Shown in pieces: positions 1-6,405 of a stretch of DNA of 13,773 nucleotides (within the stretch, counting starts at the first letter, position 1; each line of letters opens with the position of its first letter). A model generated the notes under the pieces. It made no database searches, was not told where the DNA came from, and saw nothing but the letters and a program-made list of their open reading frames with translations. The stretch comes from Chloroflexota bacterium. Its GTDB lineage: Bacteria > Chloroflexota > Anaerolineae > Anaerolineales > Villigracilaceae. The position numbers and the translations under genes are program-made. The stretch spans positions 1-13,773 of the forward strand of contig JAKANW010000021.1 of assembly GCA_021823555.1 (NCBI GenBank), written 5' to 3'.

Positions 1-449
1 CCGGTCAAGAAAGGGACCTCACGCGTGGGCGGATACCACAGCACCAGCGACTTGATGGCGAAGGTGAGGGCAACCAACAGCAAGTAGACCCACAGTCGCG
101 GATGCGCGAAGCGTTCCAGCAGGTAGACCACCACCGCGCTAAAGGCGATGGTCTGCACGATGTTGTAGTCCATGTCATGCAGGAAGTTGTAATAATTCAG
201 GGCGTTGAAACTGTAACCGATCAACAACAGGAACAGGTACGGCCAGAAGATGGAGCGGAAGGTATATTTGGCAGCTTGAAAGGTGGCGGTCACGCCGGTC
301 ACTGTGTAGAACAGGATAGGCGCCAGGCCGCCGATGTAAGTAAACACATCGTCCACCTTGAGCACCACGCGGGAATGCGCCAGCACCATCAGCAGGCAGC
401 CCAATCCCTTGAGCACGTCCAGCGTTACGTCGCGGCGGGAGGCGCTCAC
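1..449 (-). CDS. Acyltransferase-type multi-pass membrane protein, N-terminal part (cut by window edge)
   Basis: An open frame of 149 codons starts at GTG 449 and runs off the left edge. The start overlaps the tag stop as GTGA, so the two genes are probably translationally coupled. The N-terminus reads RRDVTLDVLKGLGCLLMVLAHS. This is the pattern R-x4-D-xL-K/R-G followed by a hydrophobic helix and His that opens acyltransferase-3 and DUF1624/heparan-glucosaminide acetyltransferase-like proteins (Asp11, His25 here). Further hydrophobic helices follow, roughly at residues 16-28, 42-56, 74-88, 104-118 and 124-138. These proteins usually move acyl groups across or at the membrane onto sugars or other envelope substrates. 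The substrate cannot be told, and the C-terminal half is missing. The membrane topology and opening motif are seen directly; the family assignment is inference. Confidence 0.6.
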   Translation of the reverse strand, partial: MSASRRDVTLDVLKGLGCLLMVLAHSRVVLKVDDVFTYIGGLAPILFYTVTGVTATFQAAKYTFRSIFWPYLFLLLIGYSFNALNYYNFLHDMDYNIVQTIAFSAVVVYLLERFAHPRLWVYLLLVALTFAIKSLVLWYPPTREVPFLT

Positions 450-1000
450 GGTCTGGGCGGCTCCATCCAGGCGGGAGAAAGCTTGGCCACGCGTGCGAAG
501 ATCGGACAATCCGCGTCATGCGCACCTGGCAGATAACCCGTGCTGATCAGGAATTCGCGTACGATCTCCCCCCCTGTGAATACAAAATTTTTTTTGAACA
601 ACTCTGTCCATTCCTCCAAATCCAGCGGATGATGCGCGTCCAGCCAGCCTTTGAACGACCCGTATTCCTTGCGCAGTTTCAGGATGCGGCGCGCATTCTC
701 GATGGCCGCGTCGACCTTGAGGCGATTGCGGATGATGCCCGCGTCGGCGAGCAGGCGCGCCCGGTCAGGCTCCCCGTAAGCTGCCACCGTTTCGACAGCG
801 AAACCATCGTAGGCGCGGCGGAAATGTTCAGCTTTCTTCAAGATCGTAATCCACGAAAGTCCTGCCTGGTTGATCTCCAGAACGAAGCGCTCAAAGAGCA
901 AGTCGTCGTCATCGAGCGGGAAGCCATAGATCAAATCGTGGTAGGTCCGGTTGAGAATGTCTTCAGGGTGAGCGTTGCAGTATTGACAGTAACTGGTCAT
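446..1000 (-). CDS. tag: DNA-3-methyladenine glycosylase I
   Basis: Base-excision repair enzyme that removes 3-methyladenine from alkylated DNA; cytosolic. The 184 residues match the Tag family along the whole length: YHD at 20-22, DDDLLFE near 31-37, LEINQAGLSW at 41-50 with the proposed catalytic Glu42, then FRRAYDGF and ADAGIIRNRLK. The HxxxC pair His161/Cys165 near the end and Cys5 plus His21 near the start are the expected structural zinc ligands. An extra Cys8 makes a CxxC at the N-terminus. The usual EWG after YHD is replaced by LIYG. The ATG has no Shine-Dalgarno site. A TAAAAT hexamer lies 8 bases upstream, inside the end of the preceding lipoprotein gene, so transcription may be leaderless or may continue from that gene 11 bases away. 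The 3' end overlaps the membrane protein gene by 4 bases. Confidence 0.93.
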   Translation of the reverse strand: MTSYCQYCNAHPEDILNRTYHDLIYGFPLDDDDLLFERFVLEINQAGLSWITILKKAEHFRRAYDGFAVETVAAYGEPDRARLLADAGIIRNRLKVDAAIENARRILKLRKEYGSFKGWLDAHHPLDLEEWTELFKKNFVFTGGEIVREFLISTGYLPGAHDADCPIFARVAKLSPAWMEPPRP

Positions 1001-1008
1001 CTTGTTTA

Positions 1009-1014
1009 ATTTTA
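1009..1014 (-). promoter_or_regulatory. Possible -10 box for tag
   Basis: TAAAAT on the minus strand, 8 bases before the tag ATG. No clear -35 hexamer is seen 16-18 bases upstream, and the site overlaps the TAA stop of the lipoprotein gene, so AT-richness alone could explain it. The spacing resembles the two better leaderless promoters in this window. Confidence 0.3.
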
Positions 1015-1926
1015 GGGGTTGACGGGATCGAACACACCGGCTTCAACATAATACCACTGGTCACCGCGCCAGGCAAAGAAGGCGATCATATTCCGCGCCA
1101 TACGCGGATTCAACTCCCCGCCGCTGCAACAGTGATAATGTGGGACTCCATCATAACCGAGTGGTATTTCCTTGCCAGCATACGAAACACCGATTTTTCC
1201 GTTCCGTTTGTAGAAATAGAATGGTTTATCGTGAATGGTCTGAAACCCGTAAGATTCATCGTAGACATGGATGTCATTGAGCGATTTCCCGTCAACAAAA
1301 ATACTGCCCGGATAGAATGAATCGACTTGTTGATTGCCTTCGATCTTCTTCACCCCACCGGCCAGTTCCAAGACCCAATGAGTATCATAGGTAGTTAGTA
1401 CGCGGAATCCAGATGTCGTGCCGGGCAGTTCGCTCATGGTTGAGAATATTACTTTTCCATTGCGCTTGACGCCAACCAATACTTTTTGGCCCGGTGAAAA
1501 TATGCCGCTCTCAAACGGTTCCAGCTTATCGTTTCCCAGCATTGCCAAAAGCGAACAACCGCAAAGACCATAATATGATTCAGGCCTAAGGTTGTCCTGA
1601 AATTCATTGGCATGTTTGGAGAACATTTGCTCTTGTGTAAGGTTGTCCAATGGCAGGAGAACCAGCGGTTCGATTTCCGGTCTCTTTGCCAACGCATGCT
1701 CTTCGATACTTAAGCCTGATGGGAACACCCAGGGTGTGGCTGAGGGGGATGGCGTGAAGTTGGGGATCACTTCACGCGTCATGGTCGGTGGAACAGTTGA
1801 AAGAGGAGGCGGCAGGATGGCAGTCGGGTGCCATTCTTCAGTTGGCGACGGCGTGATCGTAGGGATAGGCATCATCGAACTGCAAGCGACCAACAGACAA
1901 AGACTCAATATAGCAAAAAGCTTCAT
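1012..1926 (-). CDS. Predicted lipoprotein of unknown function with Thr/Ser/Pro-rich linker
   Basis: From ATG 1926 the protein has 304 residues. A TTG four codons upstream (1938) is also possible, but the ATG starts a textbook type II signal peptide, MKLFAILSLCLLVAC, with the lipobox cysteine at residue 15. A linker of about 50 residues rich in Pro, Thr and Ser (TITPSPT, FTPSPSATP) follows, then a globular part. Notable patches in the globular part are YYGLCGCS, ESYGFQTIHDKPFYFYKRNG and, near the C-terminus, PHYHCCSGGELNP followed by aromatic residues. The protein should be anchored outside the cytoplasmic membrane. The four clustered cysteines (CGC and CC) could form disulfides or bind metal. 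I do not recognise a named domain. The base composition is more AT-rich than the flanking genes, which may point to transfer or relaxed selection. It sits 33 bases downstream of the GNAT gene and 11 upstream of tag. Confidence 0.75.
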   Translation of the reverse strand: MKLFAILSLCLLVACSSMMPIPTITPSPTEEWHPTAILPPPLSTVPPTMTREVIPNFTPSPSATPWVFPSGLSIEEHALAKRPEIEPLVLLPLDNLTQEQMFSKHANEFQDNLRPESYYGLCGCSLLAMLGNDKLEPFESGIFSPGQKVLVGVKRNGKVIFSTMSELPGTTSGFRVLTTYDTHWVLELAGGVKKIEGNQQVDSFYPGSIFVDGKSLNDIHVYDESYGFQTIHDKPFYFYKRNGKIGVSYAGKEIPLGYDGVPHYHCCSGGELNPRMARNMIAFFAWRGDQWYYVEAGVFDPVNP

Positions 1927-1959
1927 GTTCACATCCAATGGATTGTGTAGAAACAGTTA

Positions 1960-2298
1960 CTACAAATCTATTTCCAGCACAGGCAAAATACGAGGTTGGT
2001 CATCCACTTGAGACAGATGTTCACCGACCTTGTACATCCCCATTTTCTCATAGAATCCCTGCGCGTTGGGGTCGGCTTCAATCTTCAAGAAGGCCGCGCC
2101 CCTGGCCCGGCTCTTTTCCAACGCATGAGCGAAAAGTTGACTCCCGATCCCCTGCCCCATAGATCCGGGTAAAACCCAAAGGTTATCCAGCCACAGACTA
2201 TCCTGTTCCTGCTTGAGCGAGTAAAAAGCCGCCGGTTCCGCGTTGACCACCGCTTTCCAGACCTCGTTATCGAGGATGGCCTGCTCAGATTTGTTCAT
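1960..2298 (-). CDS. GNAT-family N-acetyltransferase lacking the usual N-terminal third
   Basis: GNAT acetyltransferases move the acetyl group of acetyl-CoA to an amine. The 112-residue frame has the acetyl-CoA-binding motif A, LWVLPGSMGQGIGSQLF (Q/R-x-x-G-x-G/A form, MGQGIG), followed by the conserved ADPNAQGFYEKMGM. It ends in a hydrophobic strand, LPVLEIDL. The start was set at ATG 2298 because AGGA lies 7 bases upstream. A longer frame from GTG 2352 has no such site. Relatives with this C-terminal half normally carry about 50 more residues at the N-terminus (strand 1 and helices 1-2, part of the substrate site). Here that space is taken by the tRNA-Val gene on the other strand. The protein may be a degraded remnant or a minimal form; the substrate is unknown. 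Confidence 0.75.
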   Translation of the reverse strand: MNKSEQAILDNEVWKAVVNAEPAAFYSLKQEQDSLWLDNLWVLPGSMGQGIGSQLFAHALEKSRARGAAFLKIEADPNAQGFYEKMGMYKVGEHLSQVDDQPRILPVLEIDL

Positions 2299-2305
2299 TC
2301 TCTCA

Positions 2306-2309
2306 TCCT
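2306..2309 (-). promoter_or_regulatory. Shine-Dalgarno site deciding the GNAT start
   Basis: AGGA on the minus strand, 7 bases before ATG 2298. It supports the 112-residue form over the 130-residue form starting at GTG 2352. Confidence 0.55.
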
Positions 2310-2338
2310 GCCCGGTTCGATCAAAACGAGGTACGGAC

Positions 2339-2367
2339 TTGTCAAGGTACACGGCCTCGACTATAAT
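2339..2367 (+). promoter_or_regulatory. Sigma-70-type promoter of tRNA-Val
   Basis: TTGTCA (2339-2344), a 17-base spacer and a perfect TATAAT (2362-2367). The expected transcription start near 2374 lies about 8 bases before the mature tRNA. On the opposite strand the same -35 region reads CTTGACAAG, so it could also serve a weak divergent promoter for the GNAT gene, but no good minus-strand -10 is seen. Confidence 0.8.
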
Positions 2368-2381
2368 CTGCGTCGCTCTCC

Positions 2382-2455
2382 GGGCGCGTAGCTCAGCTGG
2401 TTAGAGTGCATGTATCACACACATGAGGTCGGGGGTTCGAGCCCCTCCGCGCCCA
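2382..2455 (+). tRNA. tRNA-Val (anticodon CAC)
   Basis: A complete cloverleaf can be folded by hand. The acceptor stem is GGGCGCG/CGCGCCC (2382-2388 with 2448-2454). The D-stem is GCTC/GAGT. The anticodon stem is CATGT/ACATG (2409-2413 with 2421-2425) around loop ATCACAC, anticodon CAC at 2416-2418. The T-arm is GGGGG-TTCGAGC-CCCTC. The discriminator base is A2455. The anticodon reads GUG, so valine. The following bases are CAA, not CCA, so the CCA end must be added after transcription. The gene has its own promoter and terminator. Confidence 0.95.
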
Positions 2456-2457
2456 CA

Positions 2458-2490
2458 AAAAACCACCGCAGAAATGTGGTGGTTTTTCTT
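2458..2490 (+). terminator. Intrinsic terminator of tRNA-Val
   Basis: Arms 2458-2467 and 2478-2487 are perfect complements (AAAAACCACC / GGTGGTTTTT) around a 10-base loop. The T-rich tail runs on as TTTTTCTTTT. Confidence 0.85.
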
Positions 2491-2614
2491 TTGGGTCCGA
2501 GTGCTGCGCGACCCGCCCAATAAAAGCCATTAAAAATTATAAGGAAAAACTCCGGAAGATGGTAAACTCAACACCTGAAATACCACAGCCATCTGGAAAA
2601 TAAGAGGATGAAGT

Positions 2615-3703
2615 ATGCTATTACGCCATTCACCTCCTCAGCCGCCTTCGTACAAGGCCAGCCTGACCCCCGTAACGCGCTACGCTGCCATTTTCTCGGT
2701 CATCGCTGAAACATTTTTCACGGTTTATTACTGGGCCTCGGCTTATCCGTCACAGATCATCAGCCTTCAAGTCTTCGCCAACTTGCTTGGATTAGTCGGA
2801 TTGGTGCTGATCCTGCGTACCTCCGCCACACGAGTCGCCGGTCATATCCTGGCCGGGGCAGTTTACCTCAGCCTGGCCGGACCACTCCTGTTTACGGGCG
2901 GACTCGTTTCGTCCGCCACGCCCTGGCTGGTGTTCATCCCGATCATGGCAACCATCGTTGCCGGCGCACGAGGGGGCCTTTTCTGGGGAATCATTAGCCT
3001 GCTCACAGCTGTGGCGATGTTTCTGTTTCGCACCCCTTTGCTGGCCTGGAACCTGCGCCCCGTCGAAGACGTTGACCGCCTGACGGACCTGTCCATGGCT
3101 GTCTTGAGCAGCGTCCTGGCGGTTTTCCTCAACGAAATGGTCAAGAGCGGGTTCATGAAAAAATTGGACGAAGCCCAAGCCCGCCTGGCCAACCTGGCAA
3201 ATATAGACCCGCTGACCAACATCTACAACCGTCGCTATTTCACTTACCAAAGCGAAGTAGCCTTGCGGGAATGCGCGACTGGCAGTCCATTTTCCATCAT
3301 CCTGTTCGATATTGACCACTTCAAAAACGTCAACGACCATCATGGACACAATGTCGGCGACCAGGTGCTGGCCAGCCTGGTCCAACCCTGCTCGGCGGTA
3401 TTGCGCAAAAATGACATCTTCGCGCGCCTGGGCGGGGAGGAATTTATCGCCCTGCTCCCCGATACATCGGAAGCGGAGGCCAAGGAGATTGCCGAGCGTT
3501 TGCGTAACATCATTGAAAACACGCCGCTCAGCACCGATAAAGGCTTCCTGCGCATCACCATCAGTATCGGGGTCTGCTCCTGCCTCCCGGACGAGGCCGA
3601 CACTATCCAGGAGGTCATCCGCCGCGCCGACAACGCCATGTACTACGCCAAGGAAACGGGACGCAATCGGGTCATCGCCTGGAACGAGATGACCCAGCCA
3701 TAA
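2615..3703 (+). CDS. Membrane-bound diguanylate cyclase (GGDEF domain)
   Basis: Makes the second messenger cyclic di-GMP from two GTP. The 362 residues divide into a hydrophobic sensor region (about six helices between residues 22 and 173), a short coiled linker (about 178-195) and a GGDEF domain (about 196-355). Visible signature elements are DPLTNIYNRRYF at 198-209, the metal-binding FDIDHFKNVND at 231-241, the active loop RLGGEEF with GGEEF at 273-277, and the inhibitory I-site RKND (RxxD) at 264-267. This suggests an active, product-inhibited cyclase. The helical region is not a named MASE type that I can identify. ATG 2615 has AGAGGA 6 bases upstream. The sigma factor gene starts 80 bases downstream with its own -10 box, so the two are neighbours rather than a strict operon. 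Confidence 0.92.
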   Translation: MLLRHSPPQPPSYKASLTPVTRYAAIFSVIAETFFTVYYWASAYPSQIISLQVFANLLGLVGLVLILRTSATRVAGHILAGAVYLSLAGPLLFTGGLVSSATPWLVFIPIMATIVAGARGGLFWGIISLLTAVAMFLFRTPLLAWNLRPVEDVDRLTDLSMAVLSSVLAVFLNEMVKSGFMKKLDEAQARLANLANIDPLTNIYNRRYFTYQSEVALRECATGSPFSIILFDIDHFKNVNDHHGHNVGDQVLASLVQPCSAVLRKNDIFARLGGEEFIALLPDTSEAEAKEIAERLRNIIENTPLSTDKGFLRITISIGVCSCLPDEADTIQEVIRRADNAMYYAKETGRNRVIAWNEMTQP

Positions 3704-3743
3704 CGGTGGCAGCCAACGGGCAGGGGGAACCGGCCCATCCGAT

Positions 3744-3774
3744 TTGCGGTTCTTTTCGACCCTTCGAGTATAAT
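3744..3774 (+). promoter_or_regulatory. Leaderless-type promoter of the sigma factor gene
   Basis: A perfect TATAAT (3769-3774) ends 9 bases before ATG 3784, so transcription should begin about 3 bases before the start codon. The best -35 match is TTGCGG (3744-3749) with a long 19-base spacer. No Shine-Dalgarno sequence fits before the ATG. Confidence 0.6.
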
Positions 3775-3783
3775 TTCACCAGA

Positions 3784-4422
3784 ATGACACTCCGAACCAA
3801 TGAAACTTGGCTTTCTGATCTGCACGCCCAGGGACAGGTGAAAGAAGCCGCCCTGGACGATTTGTATTCCATTGTCCAGAAGGGATTGCCTTATGCCCTC
3901 TCACGCTGGCTCTCTCCAGAAGATCCTCTCTTTACCCCGCTGGTTGAGGAAGTAACCCAGGAGACCCTGTTACGCGTCCTGGATCAACTGGACACCTTCG
4001 AGGGCCGCAGCATGTTCACCACCTGGGTGCACAAGATCGCCATCCGCATCGCGCTGACCGAGCTGCGCCGCAAACGCTGGCAGGATACCTCCCTCGACGA
4101 GCTGGTGGATAACGAGGAAAACCCCGCGCCGGAAAGTCTGATGGCCGATGCACACGCCAGCCCCGAAGTCACCGCCGAACGCACCGACATGTCGGCTCGC
4201 ATCCGCCGCATCATTGACGAGGAGCTGACCGAGAAACAGCGCCAGGCGCTGGTCATGCTCGGCATCCAAGATATGCCAATGGAAGAGGCGGCGCGCCGTT
4301 TGAAAACCAATCGCAATGCGTTGTATAAATTATTGCACGACGCCCGCCTGCGCCTCAAACGCCGGTTGGTCACGGAAGATCTCACCCCGCAGGAAGTCCT
4401 GGCGGCTTTTGAATCCAAGTAA
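3784..4422 (+). CDS. ECF-type RNA polymerase sigma factor
   Basis: Directs RNA polymerase to a specific promoter set. The 212 residues carry region 2 at about 25-98 (EEVTQETLLRVLDQLDTFEG, then FTTWVHKIAIRIALTELRRK) and region 4 at about 138-195, with a helix-turn-helix in MPMEEAARRLKTNRNALYKL. The linker between them is acidic (about 100-137), as in ECF sigma factors without region 3. I chose ATG 3784 rather than the in-frame ATG 3706: a TATAAT box lies between the two, and residues before 3784 do not look like a sigma factor. Downstream by 38 bases is a small protein with a zinc anti-sigma motif, the usual partner of such a factor. The pair follows a diguanylate cyclase, so the signal could involve the envelope or surface behaviour, but the target genes are unknown. 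Confidence 0.88.
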   Translation: MTLRTNETWLSDLHAQGQVKEAALDDLYSIVQKGLPYALSRWLSPEDPLFTPLVEEVTQETLLRVLDQLDTFEGRSMFTTWVHKIAIRIALTELRRKRWQDTSLDELVDNEENPAPESLMADAHASPEVTAERTDMSARIRRIIDEELTEKQRQALVMLGIQDMPMEEAARRLKTNRNALYKLLHDARLRLKRRLVTEDLTPQEVLAAFESK

Positions 4423-4460
4423 GATTAATAAAATATTAACCGTCAAAGTCTCAGGCTTGA

Positions 4461-4754
4461 ATGAAAATCATGGACTTATTTCGCCGCTTCCAGGGGCTTT
4501 TTCGTAAAGAAAGCCCCGAACTCTCTGATGAACTGGTCGAGAGGCTGATCCACTCCTTGGAAGATACCGCAGAGGATGAATGCACCTGCGAGGATGTTTA
4601 TGCCATAGTGGATGAATACGCCGAACGCCAGTTCCAGGGGGAAGATGCGGCGCGCCTGATGCCGCTCATCAAACAACATCTGGATATTTGCCACGACTGT
4701 TGTGAGGAATACGAAGCCCTGCTCGAAATCCTGGAAAAGAGCCAGCCTGCCTAA
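4461..4754 (+). CDS. Putative soluble ZAS-type anti-sigma factor
   Basis: The 97 residues contain the zinc-associated anti-sigma signature HxxxCxxC, here His73-Cys77-Cys80 (HLDICHDCCEEYEALLEIL). It is preceded by Cys41/Cys43 in a segment of the form C-E-D-V-Y-A-I-V-D-E-Y, typical of the first helix of the ZAS fold. There is no transmembrane helix, so if the assignment is right it is a cytosolic regulator, perhaps redox-sensing through the zinc-bound cysteines, that holds the neighbouring sigma factor inactive. Its start is uncertain: ATG 4461 and ATG 4470 are both possible and neither has a strong ribosome site. Position right after the sigma gene and right before a terminator supports co-transcription. 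Residues 1-40 (basic, then acidic) are not recognised. Confidence 0.75.
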   Translation: MKIMDLFRRFQGLFRKESPELSDELVERLIHSLEDTAEDECTCEDVYAIVDEYAERQFQGEDAARLMPLIKQHLDICHDCCEEYEALLEILEKSQPA

Positions 4755-4759
4755 AAAGT

Positions 4760-4786
4760 AGAGCGAGTTTTCACTCGCTCTTTTTC
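4760..4786. terminator. Bidirectional intrinsic terminator
   Basis: Arms GAGCGAGT (4761-4768) and ACTCGCTC (4773-4780) with loop TTTC, extended by A4760-T4781. TTTTTCTT follows on the plus strand. On the minus strand the tail is TACTTTTTA. It lies between the convergent anti-sigma and DUF1684 genes and can serve both. Confidence 0.9.
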
Positions 4787-5293
4787 TTATTCATGGAACA
4801 ACTTCTCACCGGCGCGCACCGGCACTTTGAGCCGGTTCTCCAGCGGGGTGATCGGGCAGGACCACATCTCGTTGTAGGCACAGTAGGGATTGTAAGCCAA
4901 ATTAAAATCCACCAGGAAGCAATTCCCCGGCAAAGACTCAGGTTCCAGGTAACGCCCGGCTGGGTACGTCTCCCGCCCTGCCAGCGAGTCCACAAAAGGT
5001 AGGAAGAACCCATCGGGACTCCGGTAGATTGTCAGCTCAGCATCCTGTCCATCCACTTGAAAGCAAAAGCGGCCAAAACGTTCATAGATTTGCACGTCGC
5101 CGGTGGTCGTCTGCATTTGAATGCGCTCCTTCGCCGGGAACTCCTCCACCTTCACTTCCAGTCGCAAGGATTCATCTTCCGGAAAATAGTTCAACCCTTG
5201 AAAGTTCCGTCTCTGCTCGCGTGTCAGGGGACTTTGCGGATGATGCCCAAAGAAATCATCTTTCTCATTACGGAACGCCTGAAGATCGCTCAT
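4787..5293 (-). CDS. DUF1684 family protein
   Basis: The 168 residues match DUF1684 end to end: FRNEKDDFFGHHPQSPLT near the start, FQGLNYFPED at 31-40, LPFVDSLAGRETYPAGRYL at 98-116, the family hallmark DFNLAYNPYCAY at 129-140, CPITPLENRL at 146-155 and AGEKLF at 161-166. No biochemical role is established for the family as far as I know. The conserved Cys, Asn and Tyr residues suggest a binding pocket, possibly for a metal or small ligand. There is no signal peptide in the form starting at ATG 5293, so it should be cytosolic. The start is fixed by GGAGGA just upstream. In-frame ATGs at 5314 and 5335 lack a well-spaced site. It is divergent from the receiver gene and convergent with the anti-sigma gene. 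Confidence 0.88.
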   Translation of the reverse strand: MSDLQAFRNEKDDFFGHHPQSPLTREQRRNFQGLNYFPEDESLRLEVKVEEFPAKERIQMQTTTGDVQIYERFGRFCFQVDGQDAELTIYRSPDGFFLPFVDSLAGRETYPAGRYLEPESLPGNCFLVDFNLAYNPYCAYNEMWSCPITPLENRLKVPVRAGEKLFHE

Positions 5294-5296
5294 TAT

Positions 5297-5302
5297 TCCT
5301 CC
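5297..5302 (-). promoter_or_regulatory. Strong Shine-Dalgarno site deciding the DUF1684 start
   Basis: GGAGGA on the minus strand, 3 bases before ATG 5293. It is a full anti-SD match with slightly short spacing, and rules against the longer in-frame starts. Confidence 0.7.
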
Positions 5303-5370
5303 GGGATGATTCATACCCCTTTGACGGCCGCTCAAAAATATTTCTTACAGCCGGCCCACCAAACTTGCCC

Positions 5371-5399
5371 TTGTCATTTCACTGGTCTTATGCTATTTT
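5371..5399 (+). promoter_or_regulatory. Leaderless-type promoter of the receiver gene
   Basis: TTGTCA (5371-5376), a spacer of exactly 17 bases and TATTTT (5394-5399). The -10 ends 9 bases before ATG 5409, so the predicted transcript starts about 3 bases before the start codon. The -35 is identical to that of the tRNA-Val promoter. Confidence 0.6.
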
Positions 5400-5408
5400 T
5401 AGATTTGT

Positions 5409-5789
5409 ATGACCGCAACGCAAAGAACCGTAATGATCATCGAAGATGAAGCAGACGCCGCAGAAATGTTTGCAGAGATGATGCGCGTCGGCGGCTTTCG
5501 CGTGCTCAAAATGTTCAGCAGCGAACCTGCCATCCCGTCTATCGCCAGCGAGAAACCGGATGTGGTGATCCTGGACGTGATGATGCCCGATATTTCCGGG
5601 CTTGAAGTCCTGCGCTTCATGCGCCGCGATCCGGAGTTGGCCGCCATCCCCGTGATTGTGGTCTCCGCCAAAAGCATGCCCTCGGATATCAAGACCGGCA
5701 TTGAAGCAGGTGCCTCTCTCTACCTGACCAAACCGGTGGGTTTCCTCGATCTCAAACAAGCTGTAGATCGTGTGTTGCAGGGGGGATAG
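5409..5789 (+). CDS. Stand-alone response-regulator receiver domain protein
   Basis: A 126-residue CheY-like receiver with nothing after the fold. All key positions are present: acidic pair Glu12/Asp13 for Mg2+, phospho-acceptor Asp56 in VVILDVMMPD, Ser86 in VIVVSAKS and Lys108 in LTKPVG. It should be phosphorylated by an unlinked histidine kinase; no kinase or output domain is in the window. It could act as a phosphate shuttle or through protein contact. No Shine-Dalgarno site precedes the ATG, matching the leaderless promoter. thpR starts 12 bases after the TAG stop, so the two are likely co-transcribed, though a functional link is not evident. Confidence 0.9.
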   Translation: MTATQRTVMIIEDEADAAEMFAEMMRVGGFRVLKMFSSEPAIPSIASEKPDVVILDVMMPDISGLEVLRFMRRDPELAAIPVIVVSAKSMPSDIKTGIEAGASLYLTKPVGFLDLKQAVDRVLQGG

Positions 5790-5801
5790 CCAACCGCAAG
5801 C

Positions 5802-6386
5802 ATGAGTCTCCTGCGCGCTTTTATTGCGCTTGAAATCCCCTCTCCATATCAAGATGCAATCCACCGGCAAACGGCCGGACTGCGCCAGGCGGCTGATTCA
5901 TCCGTGGTTCGCTGGGTACCGCCGGGCAACCTGCATATTACCCTGAAATTTTTAGGCGATGTTTCCTCCTCGAATGTGCAATTCCTGACCCAGATGCTGA
6001 CCCAGGAGGCCGCCAAGCATCCGGCCTTTTCCTTTCACATCAGCGGACTCGGTTCATTCCCAAGCCCGAGGCGGGCGCGCGTGATCTGGGTCGGGATCCA
6101 GGCCCCGGCTGAGTTGGAGGCGCTGCAAAAGGGGGTGGAGTCTGCTGCGGCGCGTCTGGGCTACGAGACAGAGGAGCGTCCCTTTTCCCCGCACCTGACC
6201 ATTGGCCGCGTCAAACAAAATATCACTTCCAATGAACAGCAATGTATCCGGGCTGCGCTGGAAGCAGCGCATGTCGGACAGATCGGCAAAGTGGACGTGA
6301 ACTCCATCCACCTGATGAAAAGTGAACTTCTCCCTACAGGCTCAGTTTATACGCGCCTGTTTTCTGCGCCATTGGCAACCGCCTGA
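5802..6386 (+). CDS. thpR: RNA 2',3'-cyclic phosphodiesterase (2'-5' RNA ligase family)
   Basis: A member of the 2H phosphoesterase superfamily, which opens 2',3'-cyclic phosphates at RNA ends. The 194 residues contain both catalytic HxTx motifs: His45-Ile-Thr-Leu in NLHITLKFLGD and His131-Leu-Thr-Ile in SPHLTIGRVK. The family opening LRAFIALEIP and the FPSPRRARVIWVGI segment near 86-99 are also present. The length is normal for ThpR. The start follows the receiver stop by 12 bases and has no good ribosome site, so translation may be coupled. The next gene, rsfS, starts 19 bases after its stop. The physiological substrate of bacterial ThpR is not settled; RNA end processing is the known in vitro role. 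Confidence 0.92.
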   Translation: MSLLRAFIALEIPSPYQDAIHRQTAGLRQAADSSVVRWVPPGNLHITLKFLGDVSSSNVQFLTQMLTQEAAKHPAFSFHISGLGSFPSPRRARVIWVGIQAPAELEALQKGVESAAARLGYETEERPFSPHLTIGRVKQNITSNEQQCIRAALEAAHVGQIGKVDVNSIHLMKSELLPTGSVYTRLFSAPLATA

Positions 6387-6395
6387 ATCCAGAAT

Positions 6396-6401
6396 GAGGT
6401 G
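6396..6401 (+). promoter_or_regulatory. Shine-Dalgarno site supporting a CTG start of rsfS
   Basis: GAGGTG, 4 bases before CTG 6406. No in-frame ATG, GTG or TTG lies between it and the first RsfS-like residues. The upstream in-frame stop is the TGA at 6400-6402, so the start must lie after it. Confidence 0.5.
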
Positions 6402-6405
6402 ACTC

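Noticed and set aside
102..536. Plus-strand frame of 144 codons at the left edge
   Set aside because: It is antisense to the membrane protein and the tag 3' end, which show family motifs and an overlapping start/stop.
2382..2455. tRNA-Val as an integration site for a mobile element
   Set aside because: No integrase, no repeat of the tRNA 3' end and only ordinary genes lie downstream in the window.
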